Below, one piece after another: positions 1 through 14,249 of a stretch of DNA of 64,000 bases (within the stretch, counting starts at the first letter, position 1; each line of letters begins with the position of its first letter). Location: assembly GCA_026874595.1 (NCBI GenBank), contig CM049307.1, positions 81,138,643-81,202,642 of the forward strand, read 5' to 3'. The translations under genes were made by a program, and so were the position numbers. Source of the stretch: Sipunculus nudus (lineage: Eukaryota; Annelida; Sipuncula; Golfingiida; Sipunculidae). The notes under the pieces are model-generated. The model ran no database searches, was not told the DNA's origin, and saw only the letters and a list, made by a program, of their open reading frames with translations.

Positions 1-2247
1 TATTTTTTCCTGGTTAATAGGACTTCTTTTCATGGGCATACATAATTGTTAATGATAAATTATAAATGTTAAAATGCAACCAATTTAACTGATGATGAAA
101 TAAATCCAATCAATAATATAATCAATAAACTGCCACACCAATACTATGTTTTGTGTTCAAAGCTTACCTGGACTCTTGAGAATCAATTGCTTATCAGGAA
201 TATAAACAATTAAATACAAGATTTATATAACTTCATAGGAGATTTTTTTTATTACCAGTAATGATTCTGGCTTTGGCTTCTTTCATATGCTTGACTGCTT
301 GCCATTACGGGAATATTATCATTGAATAAACATTTTCTCTTTTTTTGTCATAATTGATATCAACTATTTAATTTACTACCAGTGAATGAATTTTATTTTT
401 ACCATTATATATGGTAATATGTATTTCATTTAATGTTTTATATCACAACAATGTACGTCATTGTTTTATCATATTTTATAATCATTACAAAGAGAGAGAG
501 AAAGACAGAGAGAGATTAAGATTATTTTTTTAATTATTTTTTTTGTGTGTGTTTTAGATTAACCAATGCTGATATTAGCAATATTAAGAAAGCATTGGTA
601 ATTATTAAATTGGGCTGTTAAGTGTATACAAATGCTCTAAAAAAAAAGATGTTAATACATCTTGGCAGATCTTTTAGTTATGCAGTGAAGACTACAACAT
701 ATACTATTTTCTGGATTTGGGGGCCTTTTTATAGGTTTGTCATTGGTCCTCCTTGGTTGGATCCCCCCCCCCCCCCCCCCACCCAAATCCTGAAACCGGT
801 TTTCTGGCTTCAATGTGCAACCGACATTATTTCTTAATTTGCTCAGGGGCCTATGTCAAGAGTCAGTTCGTTCAGCCTTCGTTTCGACATCTGATATATA
901 GGATGTTTTCCTTGGGAAAAATTGTGAATAATACAAACATTTCAAGTGGCAGTCAGTCCCCGTGTCCTCGCCGCACAGCTGGAGAGACAGAGGTCGACGT
1001 GCAAGTGACCAATGCTCACGAGTCGAAGTGCAATTTTCTTCACTTCATGTCTGCATGTGCACATTAAGTCTTATATCATGTTGAAATAGTACCGAATGTT
1101 TGTGAATACAATACACAACTTGTCCCATGCTTCAATTACAATCGGCACATAAACGCATTCACATTCTAAGGTGGTTTTCGTTAAAAAGTTTTTTTGAGAC
1201 GTAGTGAATGTTTGCTTAATCTTTCTGTTAAGTTTTATACATGATCACCGAATGTTTGTGTATAAAACGCAGCCTCGTCAGCACCAACTTCTTTTGTGAA
1301 CATAGCAACCTCTAAGTAAAGTTTATATAGACCATGTCATGTATTACGATTGCTGCAGTCTTGCAGCGCTGACATATATATAGTAAACAATACAAGCCAT
1401 ATCACAGATAAATGGAGTCCGTACGTGGCGGACTAGTATTACGATCAAACACAAGCGAGAAGGAAATCGCAGAACTTGCTAAAACCAGTCTTTCCGTTTT
1501 AGGTTCATATTTTAGTGAGCAATTAAGAAGTCAGAAGAAAAATATGAGTACACGAACAGTAGTTTTTTTTTATAATTTTTATGTGTGTTTATGTCTTTCT
1601 CAGGGATGTAAAAGGGGGTGACACAGGGGACACCCCCGACCCCCGACCCAATATAAAAACCTGGGGAAAATAAAAATGAACGTTTGATTCACCTAACAGC
1701 TCTGAGTTTACATCATAATGTTTTCCTTTTTCTACCCAAGATCTCCACTGTTACATCCTAAATAATATTTTCAAAACGCTTCTACACCATAGGATGTGAA
1801 TAACTCATAGCTGGCCCCTGCCATATGCGCGTGTACCTTAATTGTACCCCGATCTGGAACTTTGCGTCCTCATTCCCATTCCACAATTATATATAAACTC
1901 CTGTTATATACTACTGACCTTAAGTTTTAAAAGATAGATAATAGAAAGAATATTCTCATATACATCTTTTTATCGAATCATAAAAGATTTCTTTTATGTA
2001 TGTTTCATATGAGTAGTGTAATGAGATTCATATAAAAAATAAGCGCCTGTAAAATTTCAAATATAATAAATAGGAATACAATTATATCTAATGCCTCTTG
2101 ATTGTTCTCACACTACAATATTTTTGTTGACAATTATTCTCATGTATATTAAAGGGGTTTATTCCTTTACCTGACGTCCCCCGCCTTATGAAAATCCCCT
2201 GAACCTGCTAAAAGTAGGTCTGAAATCCCTCATCCCACGATACAGTA
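1..2247. other. Intergenic upstream flank
   Basis: No recognisable gene. It holds a GA-rich tract near 490-515, a poly-C run at 763-780, and the motif accgaatgtttgtg twice (about 1091 and 1246), which suggests decayed repeat DNA. A short ATG-initiated frame at 1412 is listed separately. Confidence 0.5.
1412..1621 (+). CDS. Possible short coding exon, unrecognised
   Basis: A 69-codon frame opens at an ATG in good context (A at -3, G at +4), with a catatatatagt sequence about 40 bases upstream. The first 49 residues look protein-like: charged, with alternating polar and hydrophobic residues, including EKEIAELAKTSL. The rest is low complexity. It could be the first exon of a transposon gene or a chance frame. 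I recognise no family and no downstream exon. Confidence 0.15.
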   Translation: MESVRGGLVLRSNTSEKEIAELAKTSLSVLGSYFSEQLRSQKKNMSTRTVVFFYNFYVCLCLSQGCKRG

Positions 2248-2698
2248 TAGTGCTGTAACAATAGCATCAAATAATCGATGCATTGAATCAAAGCTAGTCA
2301 TTAATCGATAATCGAATCGGGCATACAATAATCGATTAATTTCAATTATTGTAATTTCATTCATTTTCATACCGTTTCGGTCGCTAAATCTTACCTCTAT
2401 AGGAACGGATAAACAGCATTCATAATGAAGTATAGCACTGTTATTTAACAAAGAAAGTCACCTTATATCCTTCATTAGATGTTAGCACAATATTGGATGA
2501 GAGATTTAATTAGATATTTCTTATAACTGGTGTGCATAAATGATCAGGTATATAATAATCTTAATCTTATAGCATCATTTGGGATGGAAGCTTTTAGTAT
2601 AGGTATACGTCTCTGAAAGAATAGTGTGACTCTATACAATAATCGAATCGAGAATTGAATCGAAAGGCAATAATCGATAATCGAACTGAACAGGCCTA
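2248..2698. mobile_element. Possible degraded hAT-type MITE
   Basis: The ends read TAGTGCTG and, on the other strand, TAGGCCTG, a 6/8 match. Both flanks are rich in ATCGATTAATCG-type subterminal repeats, like the clearer hAT element at 18296-19533. The 8-base flanks match at only about half their positions, so a target duplication is not demonstrated. There is no coding capacity. Confidence 0.35.
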
Positions 2699-3828
2699 GT
2701 ACATAGGCTGTTCTTTTTTACCATATACTTGTGTTTATAACAAAAATTAATCCAAACACATTCAAAAATAACATCTGGCGGCCACGCATTCAGGCGAATC
2801 AGTGTTTTTCAATATGCCGTTTTCCAACTATATTGACCTTTAATCTTCTACACAACCAACCCCTTCAGTTATATGTTAACGAACAGTTTATATATAAACG
2901 AGCTCATAAATTCGTCACAGAAGCATTGTAAGAACATATCATAAGAGGAATTACCTACAGATCTAACTTCATTAATATGTGCACAGAGAAATTATAAGCC
3001 AGAAATCGGTTGGACTATTCACAGTAAACCACCGAAAACCCCCGTAAATCAACCAAAAACACTGAAAATCAACTAAGCTCTTTGGCATTCCGGAATATTT
3101 TAATGTTTCAACTGAAAATATTAATGAATTGTATACTGAATTTGGCATTTATTTTTCTCCTGTCAAACTGCTGTCGGCAATGTTAGTAACCGATTTGGCT
3201 AACAGGTGGCGATATCGTTCCAAGTCACCAGGCATGTTCTAAACACGTCGGGTTCTCCCGTCAGATTTAAAAATACACACGTATTGAATTATAAATTTTA
3301 TAATTGACGAAAATATATTCCTGTTTATTTTAGAATAAAAAAAATAAGGCATATGAATATTCAATCTTCAAATTCTGAAAATTATTTAAGGTGTTATTTA
3401 GTATGATACTTATGATACTTTTTACCCTGAAAACCTCATTATTATTTTGCTACTTATCGGTTAAAATAACTAAACATTCTAGAATGTCGAAAAAATTTTT
3501 AATTTCAAGTGTATTGGTTGAATTTAGGTAGTTTTCTGTGTTTTTTTTTTGTGAATAGTCCGACCAGTCAGAAATCATATATTCTACAGAATCCAGGAAT
3601 ATAACCGCAGGGGCTTCATTATTAACTTGAGTGTCGAACACCTAAAAAGTTTTTTTTTTTTTCTTGCATCTATCGCAGATACCTACTGGGGTTAACTTAA
3701 ATTTTTTATTGAGTATGCAACTTGCACTTTCTGATAAAGAATAGTGTCATAACTCTTTTATCGCATGCTCTTGTACTATCAGATATGTATGATAATGCAA
3801 TATTAATCTGACTATAAACAATATATAA

Positions 3829-3841
3829 CCCCCCCCCCCCC

Positions 3842-3873
<32 letters not shown>
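3829..3873. repeat. (C)n(CA)n microsatellite
   Basis: About 16 C residues followed by about 15 CA repeats, read directly from the sequence. Confidence 0.95.
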
Positions 3874-3876
<3 letters not shown>

Positions 3877-4212
3877 ACACACCACTCTTTTTTCATAAAC
3901 CTCTATACGCCAATGGTTTACTTGACTTGTTTAATGTACATACACGATTGCACTTGAGATTGAAACACTGAAAATTGCCGTCAAGAATTTATATGTCAAT
4001 TTATATAATTTTATATGTAAATGATAGACAACAGAAGAATAAAATATGCCATGTGGGAATGCGGTGGCAGTGTTTTCCACGTTACGCTGGGTAGCCAGTA
4101 TGATCAGCGTAGATTGGTTTCAGCGATTGTTTGGAGAAAGAGGAAGTAGATTTAAAAGGGAAGGGAACAAGACTAATTTGGATGAGCCATCCGCAGTCAA
4201 ACCCACAAGCGC

Positions 4213-4221
4213 TCATGTGAC
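4213..4221 (+). promoter_or_regulatory. M-box / CLEAR-like E-box before the FNIP start
   Basis: TCATGTGAC lies 17 bases upstream of the proposed start codon. This is the M-box core bound by the MiT/TFE family (MITF, TFEB, TFE3). In vertebrates folliculin-pathway genes are TFEB/TFE3 targets, so the site is plausible. A second copy in reverse orientation (GTCACATG) lies at 4471-4478 in intron 1. Function is inferred. Confidence 0.35.
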
Positions 4222-4238
4222 TTGTACAGACCGTCAAC

Positions 4239-4324
4239 ATGGCACTGCTATCTAGATTTTTCTCTAATCGCAAGAATTCTCGTGAAAAATCCTGTTCTTG
4301 TGGACGATTTGACCAACAAAAGAG
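4239..4324 (+). CDS. FNIP: FNIP coding exon 1 (start)
   Basis: Residues 1-28 plus two bases. It begins [12 protein letters not shown], resembling the vertebrate FNIP start with its FxKLFSKR segment. The donor is AG|GTAAGA. It joins exon 2 in frame to give [14 protein letters not shown], matching the conserved W-P-x-FD-x-x-QIRL region. Confidence 0.75.
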
Positions 4325-7300
4325 GTAAGAAATATTAAGGTTTATGTGTCTGTAATACAAATAACCATTTTCGATAAGTAATTGGGTTTCCTTTAAGGGA
4401 GTTTACAATCGAACTGAATGAGTCTGTCGTTTTGTAAACAAACCCCGTGTCATGCACTGTCAGTTTTCATGTCACATGCTTAATTGCGATCAGTAAACAG
4501 CTATTAATTACGTAGTATAACTTGTATTTTCAGTGACATGTTTACATATATGTTATGATATCTGTCATAGAGAAATTTTGAAAATCATGATTTAGAGTAA
4601 TGTTTTACATCAACTTGCATGAGTTTAGCTAAATGTTAGTCAAGGGTTAACAAGTACATTTTTTTGTTATGATTATTTTATCAATTTATAAATATTTTGT
4701 TTAAACATCAGTTGCATAGTTTCTTATTTAACCTGATATATATTTGCTCCCATAATGTTCCCTTGGTCATCTTAGTCTAAGACCAGCTGTTGCCATGCCC
4801 GTCTGTCGGTCCGTCTCTTTAATATTTTTCTGTGATCAAGATATCTAATAAATTATAAATGTGTATAATCTGAGATATATTATAGATAAGTTAGTTTTGA
4901 TTCAAGGAGCAATATTTTTTAATCTGGAACTGAGCTGGATCCAAGAATGGACAGTTACGCCATAACTGATTCTAATTAATTAGAATTACAATCACAGGAT
5001 CGGTCTTATAATTGAAATTGGAAATAGCTGTTGTTTACTGTATTTCAGAGTAAGATAATTTAATATTTAAATCCTGTAAAAATTGTTATCAGACATGATT
5101 ACCTTAATTGTGGAAAATATTTATGATTACAATTAAATGAACGTTAATCATAGTTGGTATTAAATTGTCAGGTGATTCCTAATTAAAGTGATATGCAGAA
5201 TTGTATAAACAAAAGCATATTTTCACTTTTGGAATTTCTAAGCAGTTCCACTGGGATTTATGAAAACCATGTCACAATACTGAGATGTATAAAATCTACA
5301 AAAAAAAGCATTTATGATGAATATCATTAGTATCTAAGTGTTAAATTAATGATCACAGGTAAATATACTCATTAAAAGTGTAACTGTTTCTGTTTGACAC
5401 AACAAGTAACACTATACTCTGCAAAAATAACCAGCAGCAGATAGGCAGAAATTCAAAGGATATTTTACAAAATAACATTTTGGTCATTCAAAGTTATAAA
5501 TTTGATATCTGATTCAGAATGAACTACATTTACATGCTGTGTTCTCTTTAGTCATTCAATAATTAAGATGACCCCTAGAGGGTTTCTCTGCTGTTCACAG
5601 TGACTTCATCTCCACAAAGTGAAAATAAGAATGTTAGGATCCTGAGTTGCCAATGTTTATATATCAGATAGGCTGCAGGTATCTGACCATACCAGATCAT
5701 CTGTGATTATACATTGCGCCCGGGGGGACCAATACATTAAACCTGTTGCCATTACCTAGCTATACAAGTTATTATTATCACTAAACTCTGTTGAACATTA
5801 CACACCATAACATCCCTTAAGGATATAAATTTTGCATATGGGTAACTTAAGTTTTAGGTCATTCTTTTCTACTGTTTATGGTGTTTCAGAAATATTTTAC
5901 ATTATGACAGTTGACCTGAGTGTAAAACGAACTCAATATAAATATTCACCTGGTTACCTAAGGCTAATTAGATTACCATTAGGACAAGCATCCCTTTGTA
6001 TCATAACTTGTCTCTGTATGAGTGATGTATTTCAGTCGAAATCTTTCACATAATGATGTCCTGTTGCACCATTTGCATATTTTCAACCTAGGTTTTAATC
6101 AGTCTTTAAGGATCTCAAATATATTGTGTAATTTAAAATTGATAAATATTGATTTTCCTTTATTTAATATTTGGGCCAATTGCGATATTTCTGTACATTT
6201 ATGTCCCACCCGTAACACCAAAATTTATTGTAATAGAAATCTTAATTATTTATCTTTTATACATGTACATAATCTGATATTATTATCTCAGAAATCTCCC
6301 AGCTCCCACGTTCCTCTATGGTTAGATAATGATAAATCAACATTACAAAGTCATCAAAATCTGTCCCGCCAGTAACACACACAGTGTTCCACCTTGCTGG
6401 TCCCAGGATTTACTTGATGGAAACTTTCCTTTAACTTGCATGTACCTGAGGCAATGAGACACCTATTAGGTAGAATAAGTTCAGCTCAATAGTCTTACTG
6501 TTAAATATGTTTAGACAAAAAGTGTTACGGGTGGGACATATTTGATAGAAATACAGTTTTAATTAATATTTACATCTAATTTATACATTAATAAGACAAT
6601 AAAACAAGTCACAAACCCAAAATATGCCATGGACTATTGAAAATCAAGGCACAGTATATTTCTTTTTAGAATATAATATGAGGAATTTGTCAAATTTGCA
6701 AAAAGAAAGTCTATGGAGGACCGTAACGGGTGGGACAAAGCCTGGTGATGCTATTTACTTTTACAACAGATATGTTTTAATATTCCTTTTTTTATAGATG
6801 AATTTAATGGTGAGAAAATGCTATAAAATAACCTGCACGGTCATTCTGTTATTCTGATGAAAAGTTGCAGCCGTTAATTTATAAAAAATAACCCTGCATG
6901 GCTACTCTTTGAAATAATTGCTTAAAATATGCTTATTAGTACAGTCCATTAAGCACTGTAAAAGTACAGAATATGTTAAATAAATGTACTCATGTTTTCC
7001 CAACCTTTCAATTTTGCAAGTTTCTTTTTTGAATCCATACCATTATTGTTACCATTATTGACCGTATCTGTCTTTAGTGTTACCTTTCACTGTTATATGT
7101 CTTTATAAATAATCTATAATGTTGAAAACATAATAAATTAAATTAAATCCAGATTGATCCAGGGAAAGAAAATTTTAGACATTAAATATAAATAAATAAT
7201 AATATGATAAATTGCCTTCCTGAAAATCTTAAGTATTAACCAAAGAAGGCCTAAAAAGTACATTAAAACATATATTAAAAGTATAGTATTACCTTTAAAA

Positions 7301-10300
7301 TGAGTTGAAGAAGATACCATCAAAGTTAACAGGAAAGGAGTTGTTAAATCTTATTTAATCTGCAGCGAGCAATATTCTTTGTCTTGTTACGGGTGGGACA
7401 ATGTTACGGGTGGGACACGTTACGGGTGGGACAAAATGATGTATCTTTGATATGCTGTATAATAAATTCAGAGGACAGGCATACAGATTAGGCATGACAA
7501 AACAGTTCAGGTTTGTGCTTTTCTGTATAAAGGTTTAAGGTTTATCTATTCTCTAATTTCACACTGCTATTCCACTGTTACGGGTGGGACAGTTATGATT
7601 GACAATACCAACCTTTTTGGATGAAACACTTGATTCTGATTTGTTAGAGTGACATGTACCCCAGACACATATGAAATATTAATCTCACTTATATTCTGGT
7701 CAGTGTAACACAAAATGCAGTTCTTGGTTAATAATCATGACAATTGCAGCACTACCTGTTACGGGTGGGACAAAAAAAAATATTTTATTTTAACCAAGAC
7801 ATCATAATTGATACCAAAATCCAAGTTTTGGATTTCTGTATCCAAGTTACTTCTTCATGTAAACTTTCAACCCTACTTCACTGTTTAAATTCATTTAGCA
7901 GCATGTATACAGCTGATAATTAAGGTCTGCATGGTCATAAAACTTATGGGTTTAACTGTGGACATGTTACGGGTGGGACAAATTGGCCCATAATTTGCTG
8001 CAAGTGGATAGAAACAACTTTTCTATCACACTAAAAAGTGATGGATGTTACTATCTGCATCATCTGAGATATTCTTAATTAGTAACTGCTAAACAAACAG
8101 CCTTATTTTTCTTTCTTTAACCTCAGACACTGTCATGTACAGATTTAGCGCAATTGGCCCATTTGCACATTTACTTATGATACTAATTGAATTCTTGTAC
8201 CTCGTTCACTCAACATCTATGGCATTTACAGCAAATTTCTACTTTGCGGTTCTACTCAAATAGGTTATATTTCATAAAAAAATAATTGAAAGTTGCCAAG
8301 AATTTTTAGATTGAAATTTACAAACTAATACAGTTTGAACTTTGTAATGTATGAAATTAGCTCATAGCCTTAATCTACTGGTCACATGATCTAGCAGGAC
8401 TGACTAATAAAAGATTCAAACTGTGCCTTAAATTTGACAGTTAATATTATAAATGAATAAATTGTAAAGACCACTTGATTTCCTGAGATGACATGGAATA
8501 TAATGGTATAAGTGGTCTCCTGGGTGATTAAAACATCTTTGTAAATATGGAACCCAGGTGCGAAAGCAGAGTACTGGGTACACGTAACACAATTTAGTCG
8601 TTAGGCATTGTTACAGTTTTATTTGTTTAGCAGGGGCGTTGTGTGGCCAGTGGTCACAACAGGTATTAGTAGGTGGTCAATTGCCTGACTGTTACTTTAG
8701 TGCCGGTTTAGGATTACAATTTACATACTCTGGAATATATCTAATTATACCTGGATACAGGGTTAACTTTGTCACCTTCACAGACTCCTTGAGTGCATGA
8801 TAACAACATATTCTGTATATATGTGTAAAGTGTGATTGACAGGTTTGCATTGTGTAGATATGATACCCCTTGATGTTACATGTTGATTTAATGTATGTTT
8901 GTCTTGTACACATTTTGTGCTTGGACAAAGGATATTACGGGTGTAATTAAAAGTTAATTACAGATGAAAGACTATTCCTTTGTAAATTCTATTTGATATA
9001 TACTAATATAGGCATTAGGGTCAAGCATGAAGTCACTGATAAATTTGTCAGTTGAGCTAATTTATATGTAATCAAGCCTGTTATAGCATTTTGAATTGAA
9101 TTCCACATTATGTAATTAAATACTGTGATTGCCTTTTTATTTGTGAGGGTTTTTTATTTTGCAATATTTGCAAATGTGAAATAATTGTGAATATGTCAAA
9201 ACCATTTGGAATTAGATGCCCCATCAACTAAGATGAAATGTTCAATATGAAGAAATTGTGAAATTTGAGCCTCATGAAATTAAAGCCAACCACAGTAGTT
9301 AATTCCAAATGATGGTTGGTTAAATGTGCTAATTTAATCATCATAAATTAATAACTGGGACTCCAAGACAAGAAATGTAAACCTCAGTATCTGGCAAATC
9401 CACACTGATTTTCATGAAATCTGCAGTTTTCTGGTTAAAAGCTGTCATTGATGTTTAAATGGCATATATTAGAATTCTTCCATATTCTATTTATTTTACT
9501 TCAATGCTTTTCTGGTACAGTAATTGACTTTTTCACACAGAACTTTAACCCTATGAGCTTACAAATCTAAGAAATAGATTCTTTAGGAGATTTCTCATAA
9601 TTCCTGTGTCTATGAGAAAACTACTATAAAATTTCTAATGTCTCAGATTTGTAAGCTCAGTTATCTGGTACAAACAAAATATGGAACTCAATCAACTTTT
9701 CCTTAAGCCTCAGGAATGGTTAAATGAGGATTCTCATCTAATCTCTAATCATACTCATTGGATTTTCCAGTACATGTAACTAATACTCAGTTCAGGAATT
9801 TATTGTTAAGAAGCAAAGGTCCCTATGAAACTGAAGTAAATTTCTGATAAATAACTATGTTTCAACATGTGTCTTTATTACCGTTCTAAAGAAAATTATG
9901 ATTCTCCAACGGAACCAATAATACAGTTGTGGCCATTTTATCTAAAATAACATCTTTAACAAAACAACGTTTTCCCATAAATAAATGATTAACTTCATAT
10001 TGATACAAAAGCTACCACTATGTTCAGTGATATACTTGCAAATAACTGTAAATTAACCCATAGCCCTTTGTGCTCAAAAGTTGAACTGCAACTCTAACTC
10101 TTATGACCTACATGTTCAACCTTGGTTTTATTTAAAATGTAAAATACGAATGGAAAAGAATAAAAATGTGAAACTCCAACTCCAATGTCATAAATATATG
10201 ATAAGCTTCAGAAATGGTACACTTATACTAGAGCTACTAATAGTAATATTGGACCTAGTTATGTCAAGACAAATAACTGCTAATAAAACAGTTAACCCTA

Positions 10301-13300
10301 TATATGGGCTCAGAAGTGGAGCAACGCTACCCCTTATGACTGTCATGTGATTGTGGTGAATCCCTTTACCCCCCCCCCCCCCCCCCCCTCTCTCTACACC
10401 CCAGTGACCTGAAATGTTGGCACACTTCTGTGTACAGTGAACAGCACGGGTCTTTAAACAGGGGCTGTTAGCTTCAGGTCATGAACTATATATTTGATGA
10501 GCAGTGACCTGAGGTAGAATTGATTACCCTGAACCAGGCCAGTAATAATTGAGGTTTCCTGATTCACAGTCACATGTTGGGTCCATGGGCTGCATTCATT
10601 TGCATGTGGTGGTTTTAATACATTTGAAGGCATCAATGTCCTCCTAGAAATATATGAAGTGGTTAATATTCACATTATGATCAATGACTGTAAGCAGTAG
10701 AACAGACAGAATGATTCAGTGGTTGTCATGCAGGAATATTAAATTTTTACTCATTTTTCAATGAATGTTTGCAACCTCTACAAGATATATAAAAAATTAA
10801 TAAATGAAATGTACTATTGCTATTCTAAGGCACTAGGCCAATTACTCCAGGCTATCACTATCAGCAGTTGGGCTGTAAAAACACTGACAAGCGGCTGATT
10901 GTGTTGGGTAACTTGGCATTTTTTACGACTGATTCTGAGCCCAACTTGCTCAACTATAGCTATAAATCAAAATGACTATTTAGTATTTTGGCAGCTTTTG
11001 AATAACACGAGATTCCCCTGAAGGAAGCTTGTTAATGGATTATCTGTGTATCTCACAGTCATGGACATTAATTCATGCCAATGATGTGACAAATGACAAT
11101 GATATCATGTGTAGCTCAGTCAGTATACAGCTTCAGATGAGATGTCTTGCATATCTAACCTTTGGCCTGGGGTACTTAGGAGATACACTGGGTCGAGTTT
11201 GTGTATTGTGTCTTGGGTTGCTTAATCATATCTTTTATTAATTAATATTTTTTTTATTATATCTTGTATCAGTTGTAAATGATGTAGTTGTGTTAGCATG
11301 TTGAATTTAATGACAGATTTATTGACAAAATTTGTTTAAATATTTTGTTGATGTAGTTAAATTAGGTGTACAATAAAGTAATGGCTTAACATTATTATCA
11401 TTTGCAATAAGTAGTACTTTTGATAATGTTATCACTAAAATTATATGGTATTTTGCCAAATATATTAATTTGCGGCAATGACTATTATTTTATCAATTTA
11501 TTACTTCCTGCATTTGCCTTGGTTCATATGCCAGGAACCCATCAATACTTATATTTATAGTGGTTTTATTAGTCTGTCATAATTGATCAATTAATGGCAA
11601 CTTAGGTGAGTTATAAGATATCAGTGCTATGTTTTATATATGAAATGGACAGTTTATTCTATCATATCCAGGCTTGTTTTAAGTGGGGGTGCAGATATTG
11701 ACCACCTAACATTAGTGACCAGGTCACTGCCCTTTCTAACCTGCCCATATACGGTCACAGGCAGTTTTTCTCAACTTGAAAAGAGTCATGTGACCTTTTG
11801 TTGAAATGGTCATGTGACATTTTGACAGAGATCATGTGATTCCAAGCAGTGATTTTGTTTGGTTAAGGTCAGCTGACCATGATACGGTGGTAGTCACATG
11901 TATATTACATTAGTACATGATAGGGGTTAATTTGTAGAATTGTAAGGGAACAGGATTTTGTTCAAAATGGACTCCATATCTTTGTATGTTTACAACATTA
12001 TATAAATTGAAAATAAAGAAATGATTTTTGAGAACATTTATTTTGTGAAGTTGTAAGTTTTAATATTATCAAAAGCAAAAGCAAAATTAGAAAGAATTTA
12101 TTTTTATTTGAATTTTCTTATTAGTCTTTGCATTAATAATATATTGGGAAGTTATTTACTTATAACACATATAACAGTTTAAAATAAACTACATAGAATT
12201 TGAACTTCAGTAATATACCTTGACAATGAAAAACTTAGAAAAAAATTGAAACATTTTGTATTTTATTTACCTATCTGGGAATGTAATTGAATACTACATG
12301 CCCCTTTTTAGGAAAGTGCAAATTGATATGAACAAGATGTTTAATAACTGAAGTATTTAAGCAAGTGTTCAATATAAACAGAGAATAATGATACTGTATT
12401 CAAATATAAACTAGAATACGGGTAGTCGACAAGCGACTACTTGTATCCGCCTAAATCAGAGTGGAACGGGTGAAGTGTTGCATATTAGCATGGATGTCTG
12501 CAGCCAAATTGTGTATGTAGGTTGCGCTACCTACGAAAAAATCCAGAAAGCTCTATACACATGCAAAACTTTGGCCCAATCGGTCAAACGGTTCCCAAGA
12601 TATGAGCTTGGATATCTGCTGCATAAACTAGAATGCAGGTGGCGCCACCTGTCATAAAATCAAGAGAGCTGTTGGGGATGTATAAACTTGCAAAATTTTA
12701 GGCAGATATGTCAAACCACTGCCGAGATATGAGTGATTTTATCCCATGGCAGACAAACAGATGGGAGCTGTGCAAACATGGCTGCAGGTGGCGCCACCAG
12801 TTTTGCATATGATAGAGAGCTATGTGAGATTTATACACATGCAAAATTTTGGCCCAATCGGTCAAACGGTTCCCTAGATATGAGCTTGGATGTCTGCAGC
12901 GTAAACTTGATTGTAGGTGGCGCCACCTGTCATAAAATCAGAAAAGCTATCCAGGATGTATAAGCATGCCGAATTTCAGGTGAATTAGTCAAACCACTGC
13001 AGAGATATGAGTGATTTTAACCCAAGGCAGACGAACAGATGGACACTGTGCAAACATGGTTGCAGGTGGTGCCACCATTTTCGGTGTATGTTATAAAGCT
13101 CTCCAAGGGCTACATTTGTGCAAAAAAATTTTCCTGATCGGTCAAACGGTTCCCGAGATATGAGCTTGGATGTCTGCAGCGTAAACGTGAATGTAGGTGG
13201 CGCCACCTGTCATAAAATCAGAAAAGCTATCCAGGATGTATACGCATGCCAAATTTCAGGTAAATTAGTCAAGTCACTGCAGAGATATGAGTGATTTTAA

Positions 13301-14167
13301 CCCAAGGCAGACAAACAGATGGACACTGTGCAAACATGGTTGCAGGTAGCACCACCATTTTTGGTGTATGTTATAAAGCTCTCCAAGGGCTACATTTGTG
13401 CAAAAGAATTTTCCTGATCGGTCAAACGGTTCCCAAGATATGAGCTTGGATGTCTGCAGCGTAAACGTGAATGTAGGTGGCGCCACCTGTCATAAAATCA
13501 GAAAAGCTTTCCAGGATGTATAAGCATGCCCAATTTCAGATGAATTAGTCAAGTCACTGCAGAGATATGAGTGATTTTAACCCAAGGCAGACGAACAGAT
13601 GGACACTGTGCAAACATGGTTGCAGGTGGCGCCACCATTTTTGGTGTATGTTATAAAGCTCTCCAAGGGCTACATTTGTGCAAAAGAATTTTCCTGATCG
13701 GTCAAACGGTTCCCGAGATATGAGCTTGGATGTCTGCAGCGTAAACGTGAATGTAGGTGGCGCCACCTGTCATAAAATCAGAAAAGCTATCCAGGATGTT
13801 TACGCATGCCCAATTTCAGGTGAATTAGTCAAGTCACTGCAGAGATATGAGTGATTTTAACCCAAGGCAGACGAACAGATGGACACTGTGCAAACATGGT
13901 TGCAGGTGGCGCCACCATTTTTGGTGTATGTTATAAAGCTCTCCGAGGGCTACATTTGTGCAAAAAAATCTTCCTGATCGGTCAAACAGTTCCCGAGATA
14001 TGTGGGTTTATGTGTGGAAACAGACGCACAAACGGACGCAGAGCGCAAAGGAAAGGTCAGAGGTCAAAACAAAATCGGGGCGCAGCAGTTCACATGTGAC
14101 CCGAACATAATCCCGGGTTTCGGAAAATTCCGCCCAGCGGTTACGGAGGAGTTCTCCGGACACCTAC

Positions 14168-14249
<82 letters not shown>

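Larger units (their letters stand above)
2707..4238. other. 5' flank and probable promoter region of the FNIP gene
   Basis: No gene recognised. It contains a poly-C/(CA)n tract at 3829-3873. The last 200 bases before the FNIP start are less AT-rich than their surroundings and probably carry the 5' UTR and promoter. The transcription start cannot be placed from sequence alone. Confidence 0.4.

Noticed and set aside
6022-6375. 117-codon frame in FNIP intron 1
   Set aside because: Composition is that of translated AT-rich intron DNA, and it crosses the left end of the TIR element; no domain seen.
12985-13766. Three near-identical minus-strand frames of about 70 codons
   Set aside because: They follow the 280-bp satellite period exactly; the open frame is a by-product of the repeat, not a gene family.
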